Assembly: GCA_958295665.1 (NCBI GenBank)
Contig: OY282558.1
Location: 36,477,045 to 36,541,044 of the forward strand
Origin: Tipula vernalis
Lineage: Eukaryota > Arthropoda > Insecta > Diptera > Tipulidae
Length of the DNA: 64,000 bases
Direction of reading: 5' to 3'
The notes beneath the pieces were generated by a model. The model made no database searches. It was given only the letters and a program-made list of their open reading frames with translations, and had not been told where the DNA came from. Both the position numbers and the translations under genes were made by a program. Below, piece after piece: positions 49,218 through 62,657 of this stretch; the first letter of the stretch is position 1, and each line of letters opens with the position of its first letter.

Positions 49218-51457
49218 TCGAGCGATCTAAATGCCCGTTGGCATGACAATTACAGGTCTCAGCACCTATTGATAGAGGCATCAATCATCGAAATCGGAGC
49301 ACAGTTGCAGATTTTCGTTTTTTTATTATGAATTTATGGGCTATAGTTCAGGTGATTTTCCATACAATTGAACTTTCTACGAAATATGTAGAAATATTCG
49401 ATCGATCTACTGATAGAGTCATCAATCAACCAAATCGGAACACAATTGCAGATTTTCGTTTTTTATTATGGATTCATGGTCTATAGTTCAGGTGATTTTC
49501 CATAAAATTGAATTTATTACGAAATGTGTAGAAATATTCGAGCGATCTAAATGCCCGTTGGCATGACAATTACAGGTCTCAGCACCTATTGATAGAGGCA
49601 TCAATCATCGAAATCGGAGCACAGTTGCAGATTTTCGTTTTTTTATTATGAATTTATGGGCTATAGTTCAGGTGATTTTCCATACAATTGAACTTTCTAC
49701 GAAATATGTAGAAATATTCGATCGATCTACTGATAGAGTCATCAATCAACCAAATCGGAACACAATTGCAGATTTTCGTTTTTTATTATGGATTCATGGT
49801 CTATAGTTCAGGTGATTTTCCATAAAATTGAATTTATTACGAAATGTGTAGAAATATTCGAGCGATCTAAATGCCCGTTGGCATGATAATTACAGGTCTC
49901 AGCACCTATTGATAGAGGCATCAATCATCGAAATCGGAGCACAGTTGCAGATTTTCGTTTTTTTATTATGAATTTATGGGCTATAGTTCAGGTGATTTTC
50001 CATACAATTGAACTTTCTACGAAATATGTAGAAATATTCGATCGATCTACTGATAGAGTCATCAATCAACCAAATCGGAACACAATTGCAGATTTTCGTT
50101 TTTTATTATGGATTCATGGTCTATAGTTCAGGTGATTTTCCATAAAATTGAATTTATTACGAAATGTGTAGAAATATTCGAGCGATCTAAATGCCCGTTG
50201 GCATGATAATTACAGGTCTCAGCACCTATTGATAGAGGCATCAATCATCGAAATCGGAGCACAGTTGCAGATTTTCGTTTTTTTATTATGAATTTATGGG
50301 CTATAGTTCAGGTGATTTTCCATACAATTGAACTTTCTACGAAATATGTAGAAATATTCGATCGATCTACTGATAGAGTCATCAATCAACCAAATCGGAA
50401 CACAATTGCAGATTTTCGTTTTTTATTATGGATTCATGGTCTATAGTTCAGGTGATTTTCCATAAAATTGAATTTATTACGAAATGTGTAGAAATATTCG
50501 AGCGATCTAAATGCCCGTTGGCATGATAATTACAGGTCTCAGCACCTATTGATAGAGGCATCAATCATCGAAATCGGAGCACAGTTGCAGATTTTCGTTT
50601 TTTTATTATGAATTTATGGGCTATAGTTCAGGTGATTTTCCATACAATTGAACTTTCTACGAAATATGTAGAAATATTCGATCGATCTACTGATAGAGTC
50701 ATCAATCAACCAAATCGGAACACAATTGCAGATTTTCGTTTTTTATTATGGATTCATGGTCTATAGTTCAGGTGATTTTCCATAAAATTGAATTTATTAC
50801 GAAATGTGTAGAAATATTCGAGCGATCTAAATGCCCGTTGGCATGATAATTACAGGTCTCAGCACCTATTGATAGAGGCATCAATCATCGAAATCGGAGC
50901 ACAGTTGCAGATTTTCGTTTTTTTATTATGAATTTATGGGCTATAGTTCAGGTGATTTTCCATACAATTGAACTTTCTACGAAATATGTAGAAATATTCG
51001 ATCGATCTACTGATAGAGTCATCAATCAACCAAATCGGAACACAATTGCAGATTTTCGTTTTTTATTATGGATTCATGGTCTATAGTTCAGGTGATTTTC
51101 CATAAAATTGAATTTATTACGAAATGTGTAGAAATATTCGAGCGATCTAAATGCCCGTTGGCATGATAATTACAGGTCTCAGCACCTATTGATAGAGGCA
51201 TCAATCATCGAAATCGGAGCACAGTTGCAGATTTTCGTTTTTTTATTATGAATTTATGGGCTATAGTTCAGGTGATTTTCCATACAATTGAACTTTCTAC
51301 GAAATATGTAGAAATATTCGATCGATCTACTGATAGAGTCATCAATCAACCAAATCGGAACACAATTGCAGATTTTCGTTTTTTATTATGGATTCATGGT
51401 CTATAGTTCAGGTGATTTTCCATAAAATTGAATTTTCTACGAAATGTGTAGAAATAT
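49218..51457 (+). repeat. Block 6: X2-Y4-Z (7 dimers)
   Basis: X dimers start at 49218 and 49538, Y dimers at 49858, 50178, 50498 and 50818, and Z at 51138. This is the longest complete block (2240 bp) and the longest Y run. Confidence 0.85.
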
Positions 51458-53377
51458 TCGAGCGATCTAAATGCCCGTTGGCATGACAATTACAGGTCTC
51501 AGCACCTATTGATAGAGGCATCAATCATCGAAATCGGAGCACAGTTGCAGATTTTCGTTTTTTTATTATGAATTTATGGGCTATAGTTCAGGTGATTTTC
51601 CATACAATTGAACTTTCTACGAAATATGTAGAAATATTCGATCGATCTACTGATAGAGTCATCAATCAACCAAATCGGAACACAATTGCAGATTTTCGTT
51701 TTTTATTATGGATTCATGGTCTATAGTTCAGGTGATTTTCCATAAAATTGAATTTATTACGAAATGTGTAGAAATATTCGAGCGATCTAAATGCCCGTTG
51801 GCATGACAATTACAGGTCTCAGCACCTATTGATAGAGGCATCAATCATCGAAATCGGAGCACAGTTGCAGATTTTCGTTTTTTTATTATGAATTTATGGG
51901 CTATAGTTCAGGTGATTTTCCATACAATTGAACTTTCTACGAAATATGTAGAAATATTCGATCGATCTACTGATAGAGTCATCAATCAACCAAATCGGAA
52001 CACAATTGCAGATTTTCGTTTTTTATTATGGATTCATGGTCTATAGTTCAGGTGATTTTCCATAAAATTGAATTTATTACGAAATGTGTAGAAATATTCG
52101 AGCGATCTAAATGCCCGTTGGCATGACAATTACAGGTCTCAGCACCTATTGATAGAGGCATCAATCATCGAAATCGGAGCACAGTTGCAGATTTTCGTTT
52201 TTTTATTATGAATTTATGGGCTATAGTTCAGGTGATTTTCCATACAATTGAACTTTCTACGAAATATGTAGAAATATTCGATCGATCTACTGATAGAGTC
52301 ATCAATCAACCAAATCGGAACACAATTGCAGATTTTCGTTTTTTATTATGGATTCATGGTCTATAGTTCAGGTGATTTTCCATAAAATTGAATTTATTAC
52401 GAAATGTGTAGAAATATTCGAGCGATCTAAATGCCCGTTGGCATGATAATTACAGGTCTCAGCACCTATTGATAGAGGCATCAATCATCGAAATCGGAGC
52501 ACAGTTGCAGATTTTCGTTTTTTTATTATGAATTTATGGGCTATAGTTCAGGTGATTTTCCATACAATTGAACTTTCTACGAAATATGTAGAAATATTCG
52601 ATCGATCTACTGATAGAGTCATCAATCAACCAAATCGGAACACAATTGCAGATTTTCGTTTTTTATTATGGATTCATGGTCTATAGTTCAGGTGATTTTC
52701 CATAAAATTGAATTTATTACGAAATGTGTAGAAATATTCGAGCGATCTAAATGCCCGTTGGCATGATAATTACAGGTCTCAGCACCTATTGATAGAGGCA
52801 TCAATCATCGAAATCGGAGCACAGTTGCAGATTTTCGTTTTTTTATTATGAATTTATGGGCTATAGTTCAGGTGATTTTCCATACAATTGAACTTTCTAC
52901 GAAATATGTAGAAATATTCGATCGATCTACTGATAGAGTCATCAATCAACCAAATCGGAACACAATTGCAGATTTTCGTTTTTTATTATGGATTCATGGT
53001 CTATAGTTCAGGTGATTTTCCATAAAATTGAATTTATTACGAAATGTGTAGAAATATTCGAGCGATCTAAATGCCCGTTGGCATGATAATTACAGGTCTC
53101 AGCACCTATTGATAGAGGCATCAATCATCGAAATCGGAGCACAGTTGCAGATTTTCGTTTTTTTATTATGAATTTATGGGCTATAGTTCAGGTGATTTTC
53201 CATACAATTGAACTTTCTACGAAATATGTAGAAATATTCGATCGATCTACTGATAGAGTCATCAATCAACCAAATCGGAACACAATTGCAGATTTTCGTT
53301 TTTTATTATGGATTCATGGTCTATAGTTCAGGTGATTTTCCATAAAATTGAATTTTCTACGAAATGTGTAGAAATAT
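51458..53377 (+). repeat. Block 7: X3-Y2-Z (6 dimers)
   Basis: X dimers start at 51458, 51778 and 52098, Y at 52418 and 52738, and Z at 53058. Confidence 0.85.
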
Positions 53378-54337
53378 TCGAGCGATCTAAATGCCCGTTG
53401 GCATGACAATTACAGGTCTCAGCACCTATTGATAGAGGCATCAATCATCGAAATCGGAGCACAGTTGCAGATTTTCGTTTTTTTATTATGAATTTATGGG
53501 CTATAGTTCAGGTGATTTTCCATACAATTGAACTTTCTACGAAATATGTAGAAATATTCGATCGATCTACTGATAGAGTCATCAATCAACCAAATCGGAA
53601 CACAATTGCAGATTTTCGTTTTTTATTATGGATTCATGGTCTATAGTTCAGGTGATTTTCCATAAAATTGAATTTATTACGAAATGTGTAGAAATATTCG
53701 AGCGATCTAAATGCCCGTTGGCATGATAATTACAGGTCTCAGCACCTATTGATAGAGGCATCAATCATCGAAATCGGAGCACAGTTGCAGATTTTCGTTT
53801 TTTTATTATGAATTTATGGGCTATAGTTCAGGTGATTTTCCATACAATTGAACTTTCTACGAAATATGTAGAAATATTCGATCGATCTACTGATAGAGTC
53901 ATCAATCAACCAAATCGGAACACAATTGCAGATTTTCGTTTTTTATTATGGATTCATGGTCTATAGTTCAGGTGATTTTCCATAAAATTGAATTTATTAC
54001 GAAATGTGTAGAAATATTCGAGCGATCTAAATGCCCGTTGGCATGATAATTACAGGTCTCAGCACCTATTGATAGAGGCATCAATCATCGAAATCGGAGC
54101 ACAGTTGCAGATTTTCGTTTTTTTATTATGAATTTATGGGCTATAGTTCAGGTGATTTTCCATACAATTGAACTTTCTACGAAATATGTAGAAATATTCG
54201 ATCGATCTACTGATAGAGTCATCAATCAACCAAATCGGAACACAATTGCAGATTTTCGTTTTTTATTATGGATTCATGGTCTATAGTTCAGGTGATTTTC
54301 CATAAAATTGAATTTTCTACGAAATGTGTAGAAATAT
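53378..54337 (+). repeat. Block 8: X-Y-Z (3 dimers)
   Basis: Dimers start at 53378 X, 53698 Y and 54018 Z. Confidence 0.85.
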
Positions 54338-55937
54338 TCGAGCGATCTAAATGCCCGTTGGCATGACAATTACAGGTCTCAGCACCTATTGATAGAGGCA
54401 TCAATCATCGAAATCGGAGCACAGTTGCAGATTTTCGTTTTTTTATTATGAATTTATGGGCTATAGTTCAGGTGATTTTCCATACAATTGAACTTTCTAC
54501 GAAATATGTAGAAATATTCGATCGATCTACTGATAGAGTCATCAATCAACCAAATCGGAACACAATTGCAGATTTTCGTTTTTTATTATGGATTCATGGT
54601 CTATAGTTCAGGTGATTTTCCATAAAATTGAATTTATTACGAAATGTGTAGAAATATTCGAGCGATCTAAATGCCCGTTGGCATGACAATTACAGGTCTC
54701 AGCACCTATTGATAGAGGCATCAATCATCGAAATCGGAGCACAGTTGCAGATTTTCGTTTTTTTATTATGAATTTATGGGCTATAGTTCAGGTGATTTTC
54801 CATACAATTGAACTTTCTACGAAATATGTAGAAATATTCGATCGATCTACTGATAGAGTCATCAATCAACCAAATCGGAACACAATTGCAGATTTTCGTT
54901 TTTTATTATGGATTCATGGTCTATAGTTCAGGTGATTTTCCATAAAATTGAATTTATTACGAAATGTGTAGAAATATTCGAGCGATCTAAATGCCCGTTG
55001 GCATGATAATTACAGGTCTCAGCACCTATTGATAGAGGCATCAATCATCGAAATCGGAGCACAGTTGCAGATTTTCGTTTTTTTATTATGAATTTATGGG
55101 CTATAGTTCAGGTGATTTTCCATACAATTGAACTTTCTACGAAATATGTAGAAATATTCGATCGATCTACTGATAGAGTCATCAATCAACCAAATCGGAA
55201 CACAATTGCAGATTTTCGTTTTTTATTATGGATTCATGGTCTATAGTTCAGGTGATTTTCCATAAAATTGAATTTATTACGAAATGTGTAGAAATATTCG
55301 AGCGATCTAAATGCCCGTTGGCATGATAATTACAGGTCTCAGCACCTATTGATAGAGGCATCAATCATCGAAATCGGAGCACAGTTGCAGATTTTCGTTT
55401 TTTTATTATGAATTTATGGGCTATAGTTCAGGTGATTTTCCATACAATTGAACTTTCTACGAAATATGTAGAAATATTCGATCGATCTACTGATAGAGTC
55501 ATCAATCAACCAAATCGGAACACAATTGCAGATTTTCGTTTTTTATTATGGATTCATGGTCTATAGTTCAGGTGATTTTCCATAAAATTGAATTTATTAC
55601 GAAATGTGTAGAAATATTCGAGCGATCTAAATGCCCGTTGGCATGATAATTACAGGTCTCAGCACCTATTGATAGAGGCATCAATCATCGAAATCGGAGC
55701 ACAGTTGCAGATTTTCGTTTTTTTATTATGAATTTATGGGCTATAGTTCAGGTGATTTTCCATACAATTGAACTTTCTACGAAATATGTAGAAATATTCG
55801 ATCGATCTACTGATAGAGTCATCAATCAACCAAATCGGAACACAATTGCAGATTTTCGTTTTTTATTATGGATTCATGGTCTATAGTTCAGGTGATTTTC
55901 CATAAAATTGAATTTTCTACGAAATGTGTAGAAATAT
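54338..55937 (+). repeat. Block 9: X2-Y2-Z (5 dimers)
   Basis: Dimers start at 54338 and 54658 (X), 54978 and 55298 (Y) and 55618 (Z). Confidence 0.85.
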
Positions 55938-56897
55938 TCGAGCGATCTAAATGCCCGTTGGCATGACAATTACAGGTCTCAGCACCTATTGATAGAGGCA
56001 TCAATCATCGAAATCGGAGCACAGTTGCAGATTTTCGTTTTTTTATTATGAATTTATGGGCTATAGTTCAGGTGATTTTCCATACAATTGAACTTTCTAC
56101 GAAATATGTAGAAATATTCGATCGATCTACTGATAGAGTCATCAATCAACCAAATCGGAACACAATTGCAGATTTTCGTTTTTTATTATGGATTCATGGT
56201 CTATAGTTCAGGTGATTTTCCATAAAATTGAATTTATTACGAAATGTGTAGAAATATTCGAGCGATCTAAATTCCCGTTGGCATGACAATTACAGGTCTC
56301 AGCACCTATTGATAGAGGCATCAATCATCGAAATCGGAGCACAGTTGCAGATTTTCGTTTTTTTATTATGAATTTATGGGCTATAGTTCAGGTGATTTTC
56401 CATACAATTGAACTTTCTACGAAATATGTAGAAATATTCGATCGATCTACTGATAGAGTCATCAATCAACCAAATCGGAACACAATTGCAGATTTTCGTT
56501 TTTTATTATGGATTCATGGTCTATAGTTCAGGTGATTTTCCATAAAATTGAATTTATTACGAAATGTGTAGAAATATTCGAGCGATCTAAATGCCCGTTG
56601 GCATGATAATTACAGGTCTCAGCACCTATTGATAGAGGCATCAATCATCGAAATCGGAGCACAGTTGCAGATTTTCGTTTTTTTATTATGAATTTATGGG
56701 CTATAGTTCAGGTGATTTTCCATACAATTGAACTTTCTACGAAATATGTAGAAATATTCGATCGATCTACTGATAGAGTCATCAATCAACCAAATCGGAA
56801 CACAATTGCAGATTTTCGTTTTTTATTATGGATTCATGGTCTATAGTTCAGGTGATTTTCCATAAAATTGAATTTTCTACGAAATGTGTAGAAATAT
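55938..56897 (+). repeat. Block 10: X2-Z, no Y (3 dimers)
   Basis: Dimers start at 55938 X, 56258 X and 56578 Z. The second X has the private AAATTCCCG change, which alters the A-specific hairpin. Confidence 0.85.
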
Positions 56898-57857
56898 TCG
56901 AGCGATCTAAATGCCCGTTGGCATGACAATTACAGGTCTCAGCACCTATTGATAGAGGCATCAATCATCGAAATCGGAGCACAGTTGCAGATTTTCGTTT
57001 TTTTATTATGAATTTATGGGCTATAGTTCAGGTGATTTTCCATACAATTGAACTTTCTACGAAATATGTAGAAATATTCGATCGATCTACTGATAGAGTC
57101 ATCAATCAACCAAATCGGAACACAATTGCAGATTTTCGTTTTTTATTATGGATTCATGGTCTATAGTTCAGGTGATTTTCCATAAAATTGAATTTATTAC
57201 GAAATGTGTAGAAATATTCGAGCGATCTAAATGCCCGTTGGCATGATAATTACAGGTCTCAGCACCTATTGATAGAGGCATCAATCATCGAAATCGGAGC
57301 ACAGTTGCAGATTTTCGTTTTTTTATTATGAATTTATGGGCTATAGTTCAGGTGATTTTCCATACAATTGAACTTTCTACGAAATATGTAGAAATATTCG
57401 ATCGATCTACTGATAGAGTCATCAATCAACCAAATCGGAACACAATTGCAGATTTTCGTTTTTTATTATGGATTCATGGTCTATAGTTCAGGTGATTTTC
57501 CATAAAATTGAATTTATTACGAAATGTGTAGAAATATTCGAGCGATCTAAATGCCCGTTGGCATGATAATTACAGGTCTCAGCACCTATTGATAGAGGCA
57601 TCAATCATCGAAATCGGAGCACAGTTGCAGATTTTCGTTTTTTTATTATGAATTTATGGGCTATAGTTCAGGTGATTTTCCATACAATTGAACTTTCTAC
57701 GAAATATGTAGAAATATTCGATCGATCTACTGATAGAGTCATCAATCAACCAAATCGGAACACAATTGCAGATTTTCGTTTTTTATTATGGATTCATGGT
57801 CTATAGTTCAGGTGATTTTCCATAAAATTGAATTTTCTACGAAATGTGTAGAAATAT
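56898..57857 (+). repeat. Block 11: X-Y-Z (3 dimers)
   Basis: Dimers start at 56898 X, 57218 Y and 57538 Z. Confidence 0.85.
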
Positions 57858-58817
57858 TCGAGCGATCTAAATGCCCGTTGGCATGACAATTACAGGTCTC
57901 AGCACCTATTGATAGAGGCATCAATCATCGAAATCGGAGCACAGTTGCAGATTTTCGTTTTTTTATTATGAATTTATGGGCTATAGTTCAGGTGATTTTC
58001 CATACAATTGAACTTTCTACGAAATATGTAGAAATATTCGATCGATCTACTGATAGAGTCATCAATCAACCAAATCGGAACACAATTGCAGATTTTCGTT
58101 TTTTATTATGGATTCATGGTCTATAGTTCAGGTGATTTTCCATAAAATTGAATTTATTACGAAATGTGTAGAAATATTCGAGCGATCTAAATGCCCGTTG
58201 GCATGACAATTACAGGTCTCAGCACCTATTGATAGAGGCATCAATCATCGAAATCGGAGCACAGTTGCAGATTTTCGTTTTTTTATTATGAATTTATGGG
58301 CTATAGTTCAGGTGATTTTCCATACAATTGAACTTTCTACGAAATATGTAGAAATATTCGATCGATCTACTGATAGAGTCATCAATCAACCAAATCGGAA
58401 CACAATTGCAGATTTTCGTTTTTTATTATGGATTCATGGTCTATAGTTCAGGTGATTTTCCATAAAATTGAATTTATTACGAAATGTGTAGAAATATTCG
58501 AGCGATCTAAATGCCCGTTGGCATGATAATTACAGGTCTCAGCACCTATTGATAGAGGCATCAATCATCGAAATCGGAGCACAGTTGCAGATTTTCGTTT
58601 TTTTATTATGAATTTATGGGCTATAGTTCAGGTGATTTTCCATACAATTGAACTTTCTACGAAATATGTAGAAATATTCGATCGATCTACTGATAGAGTC
58701 ATCAATCAACCAAATCGGAACACAATTGCAGATTTTCGTTTTTTATTATGGATTCATGGTCTATAGTTCAGGTGATTTTCCATAAAATTGAATTTTCTAC
58801 GAAATGTGTAGAAATAT
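57858..58817 (+). repeat. Block 12: X2-Z, no Y (3 dimers)
   Basis: Dimers start at 57858 X, 58178 X and 58498 Z. Confidence 0.85.
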
Positions 58818-59777
58818 TCGAGCGATCTAAATGCCCGTTGGCATGACAATTACAGGTCTCAGCACCTATTGATAGAGGCATCAATCATCGAAATCGGAGC
58901 ACAGTTGCAGATTTTCGTTTTTTTATTATGAATTTATGGGCTATAGTTCAGGTGATTTTCCATACAATTGAACTTTCTACGAAATATGTAGAAATATTCG
59001 ATCGATCTACTGATAGAGTCATCAATCAACCAAATCGGAACACAATTGCAGATTTTCGTTTTTTATTATGGATTCATGGTCTATAGTTCAGGTGATTTTC
59101 CATAAAATTGAATTTATTACGAAATGTGTAGAAATATTCGAGCGATCTAAATGCCCGTTGGCATGACAATTACAGGTCTCAGCACCTATTGATAGAGGCA
59201 TCAATCATCGAAATCGGAGCACAGTTGCAGATTTTCGTTTTTTTATTATGAATTTATGGGCTATAGTTCAGGTGATTTTCCATACAATTGAACTTTCTAC
59301 GAAATATGTAGAAATATTCGATCGATCTACTGATAGAGTCATCAATCAACCAAATCGGAACACAATTGCAGATTTTCGTTTTTTATTATGGATTCATGGT
59401 CTATAGTTCAGGTGATTTTCCATAAAATTGAATTTATTACGAAATGTGTAGAAATATTCGAGCGATCTAAATGCCCGTTGGCATGATAATTACAGGTCTC
59501 AGCACCTATTGATAGAGGCATCAATCATCGAAATCGGAGCACAGTTGCAGATTTTCGTTTTTTTATTATGAATTTATGGGCTATAGTTCAGGTGATTTTC
59601 CATACAATTGAACTTTCTACGAAATATGTAGAAATATTCGATCGATCTACTGATAGAGTCATCAATCAACCAAATCGGAACACAATTGCAGATTTTCGTT
59701 TTTTATTATGGATTCATGGTCTATAGTTCAGGTGATTTTCCATAAAATTGAATTTTCTACGAAATGTGTAGAAATAT
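58818..59777 (+). repeat. Block 13: X2-Z, no Y (3 dimers)
   Basis: Dimers start at 58818 X, 59138 X and 59458 Z. It duplicates the composition of block 12 directly beside it. Confidence 0.85.
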
Positions 59778-61697
59778 TCGAGCGATCTAAATGCCCGTTG
59801 GCATGACAATTACAGGTCTCAGCACCTATTGATAGAGGCATCAATCATCGAAATCGGAGCACAGTTGCAGATTTTCGTTTTTTTATTATGAATTTATGGG
59901 CTATAGTTCAGGTGATTTTCCATACAATTGAACTTTCTACGAAATATGTAGAAATATTCGATCGATCTACTGATAGAGTCATCAATCAACCAAATCGGAA
60001 CACAATTGCAGATTTTCGTTTTTTATTATGGATTCATGGTCTATAGTTCAGGTGATTTTCCATAAAATTGAATTTATTACGAAATGTGTAGAAATATTCG
60101 AGCGATCTAAATGCCCGTTGGCATGACAATTACAGGTCTCAGCACCTATTGATAGAGGCATCAATCATCGAAATCGGAGCACAGTTGCAGATTTTCGTTT
60201 TTTTATTATGAATTTATGGGCTATAGTTCAGGTGATTTTCCATACAATTGAACTTTCTACGAAATATGTAGAAATATTCGATCGATCTACTGATAGAGTC
60301 ATCAATCAACCAAATCGGAACACAATTGCAGATTTTCGTTTTTTATTATGGATTCATGGTCTATAGTTCAGGTGATTTTCCATAAAATTGAATTTATTAC
60401 GAAATGTGTAGAAATATTCGAGCGATCTAAATGCCCGTTGGCATGACAATTACAGGTATCAGCACCTATTGATAGAGGCATCAATCATCGAAATCGGAGC
60501 ACAGTTGCAGATTTTCGTTTTTTTATTATGAATTTATGGGCTATAGTTCAGGTGATTTTCCATACAATTGAACTTTCTACGAAATATGTAGAAATATTCG
60601 ATCGATCTACTGATAGAGTCATCAATCAACCAAATCGGAACACAATTGCAGATTTTCGTTTTTTATTATGGATTCATGGTCTATAGTTCAGGTGATTTTC
60701 CATAAAATTGAATTTATTACGAAATGTGTAGAAATATTCGAGCGATCTAAATGCCCGTTGGCATGATAATTACAGGTCTCAGCACCTATTGATAGAGGCA
60801 TCAATCATCGAAATCGGAGCACAGTTGCAGATTTTCGTTTTTTTATTATGAATTTATGGGCTATAGTTCAGGTGATTTTCCATACAATTGAACTTTCTAC
60901 GAAATATGTAGAAATATTCGATCGATCTACTGATAGAGTCATCAATCAACCAAATCGGAACACAATTGCAGATTTTCGTTTTTTATTATGGATTCATGGT
61001 CTATAGTTCAGGTGATTTTCCATAAAATTGAATTTATTACGAAATGTGTAGAAATATTCGAGCGATCTAAATGCCCGTTGGCATGATAATTACAGGTCTC
61101 AGCACCTATTGATAGAGGCATCAATCATCGAAATCGGAGCACAGTTGCAGATTTTCGTTTTTTTATTATGAATTTATGGGCTATAGTTCAGGTGATTTTC
61201 CATACAATTGAACTTTCTACGAAATATGTAGAAATATTCGATCGATCTACTGATAGAGTCATCAATCAACCAAATCGGAACACAATTGCAGATTTTCGTT
61301 TTTTATTATGGATTCATGGTCTATAGTTCAGGTGATTTTCCATAAAATTGAATTTATTACGAAATGTGTAGAAATATTCGAGCGATCTAAATGCCCGTTG
61401 GCATGATAATTACAGGTCTCAGCACCTATTGATAGAGGCATCAATCATCGAAATCGGAGCACAGTTGCAGATTTTCGTTTTTTTATTATGAATTTATGGG
61501 CTATAGTTCAGGTGATTTTCCATACAATTGAACTTTCTACGAAATATGTAGAAATATTCGATCGATCTACTGATAGAGTCATCAATCAACCAAATCGGAA
61601 CACAATTGCAGATTTTCGTTTTTTATTATGGATTCATGGTCTATAGTTCAGGTGATTTTCCATAAAATTGAATTTTCTACGAAATGTGTAGAAATAT
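59778..61697 (+). repeat. Block 14: X3-Y2-Z (6 dimers)
   Basis: X dimers start at 59778, 60098 and 60418 (the last with the private GGTATCAGC change), Y at 60738 and 61058, and Z at 61378. Confidence 0.85.
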
Positions 61698-62657
61698 TCG
61701 AGCGATCTAAATGCCCGTTGGCATGACAATTACAGGTCTCAGCACCTATTGATAGAGGCATCAATCATCGAAATCGGAGCACAGTTGCAGATTTTCGTTT
61801 TTTTATTATGAATTTATGGGCTATAGTTCAGGTGATTTTCCATACAATTGAACTTTCTACGAAATATGTAGAAATATTCGATCGATCTACTGATAGAGTC
61901 ATCAATCAACCAAATCGGAACACAATTGCAGATTTTCGTTTTTTATTATGGATTCATGGTCTATAGTTCAGGTGATTTTCCATAAAATTGAATTTATTAC
62001 GAAATGTGTAGAAATATTCGAGCGATCTAAATGCCCGTTGGCATGATAATTACAGGTCTCAGCACCTATTGATAGAGGCATCAATCATCGAAATCGGAGC
62101 ACAGTTGCAGATTTTCGTTTTTTTATTATGAATTTATGGGCTATAGTTCAGGTGATTTTCCATACAATTGAACTTTCTACGAAATATGTAGAAATATTCG
62201 ATCGATCTACTGATAGAGTCATCAATCAACCAAATCGGAACACAATTGCAGATTTTCGTTTTTTATTATGGATTCATGGTCTATAGTTCAGGTGATTTTC
62301 CATAAAATTGAATTTATTACGAAATGTGTAGAAATATTCGAGCGATCTAAATGCCCGTTGGCATGATAATTACAGGTCTCAGCACCTATTGATAGAGGCA
62401 TCAATCATCGAAATCGGAGCACAGTTGCAGATTTTCGTTTTTTTATTATGAATTTATGGGCTATAGTTCAGGTGATTTTCCATACAATTGAACTTTCTAC
62501 GAAATATGTAGAAATATTCGATCGATCTACTGATAGAGTCATCAATCAACCAAATCGGAACACAATTGCAGATTTTCGTTTTTTATTATGGATTCATGGT
62601 CTATAGTTCAGGTGATTTTCCATAAAATTGAATTTTCTACGAAATGTGTAGAAATAT
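61698..62657 (+). repeat. Block 15: X-Y-Z (3 dimers)
   Basis: Dimers start at 61698 X, 62018 Y and 62338 Z. This is the last complete block. Confidence 0.85.
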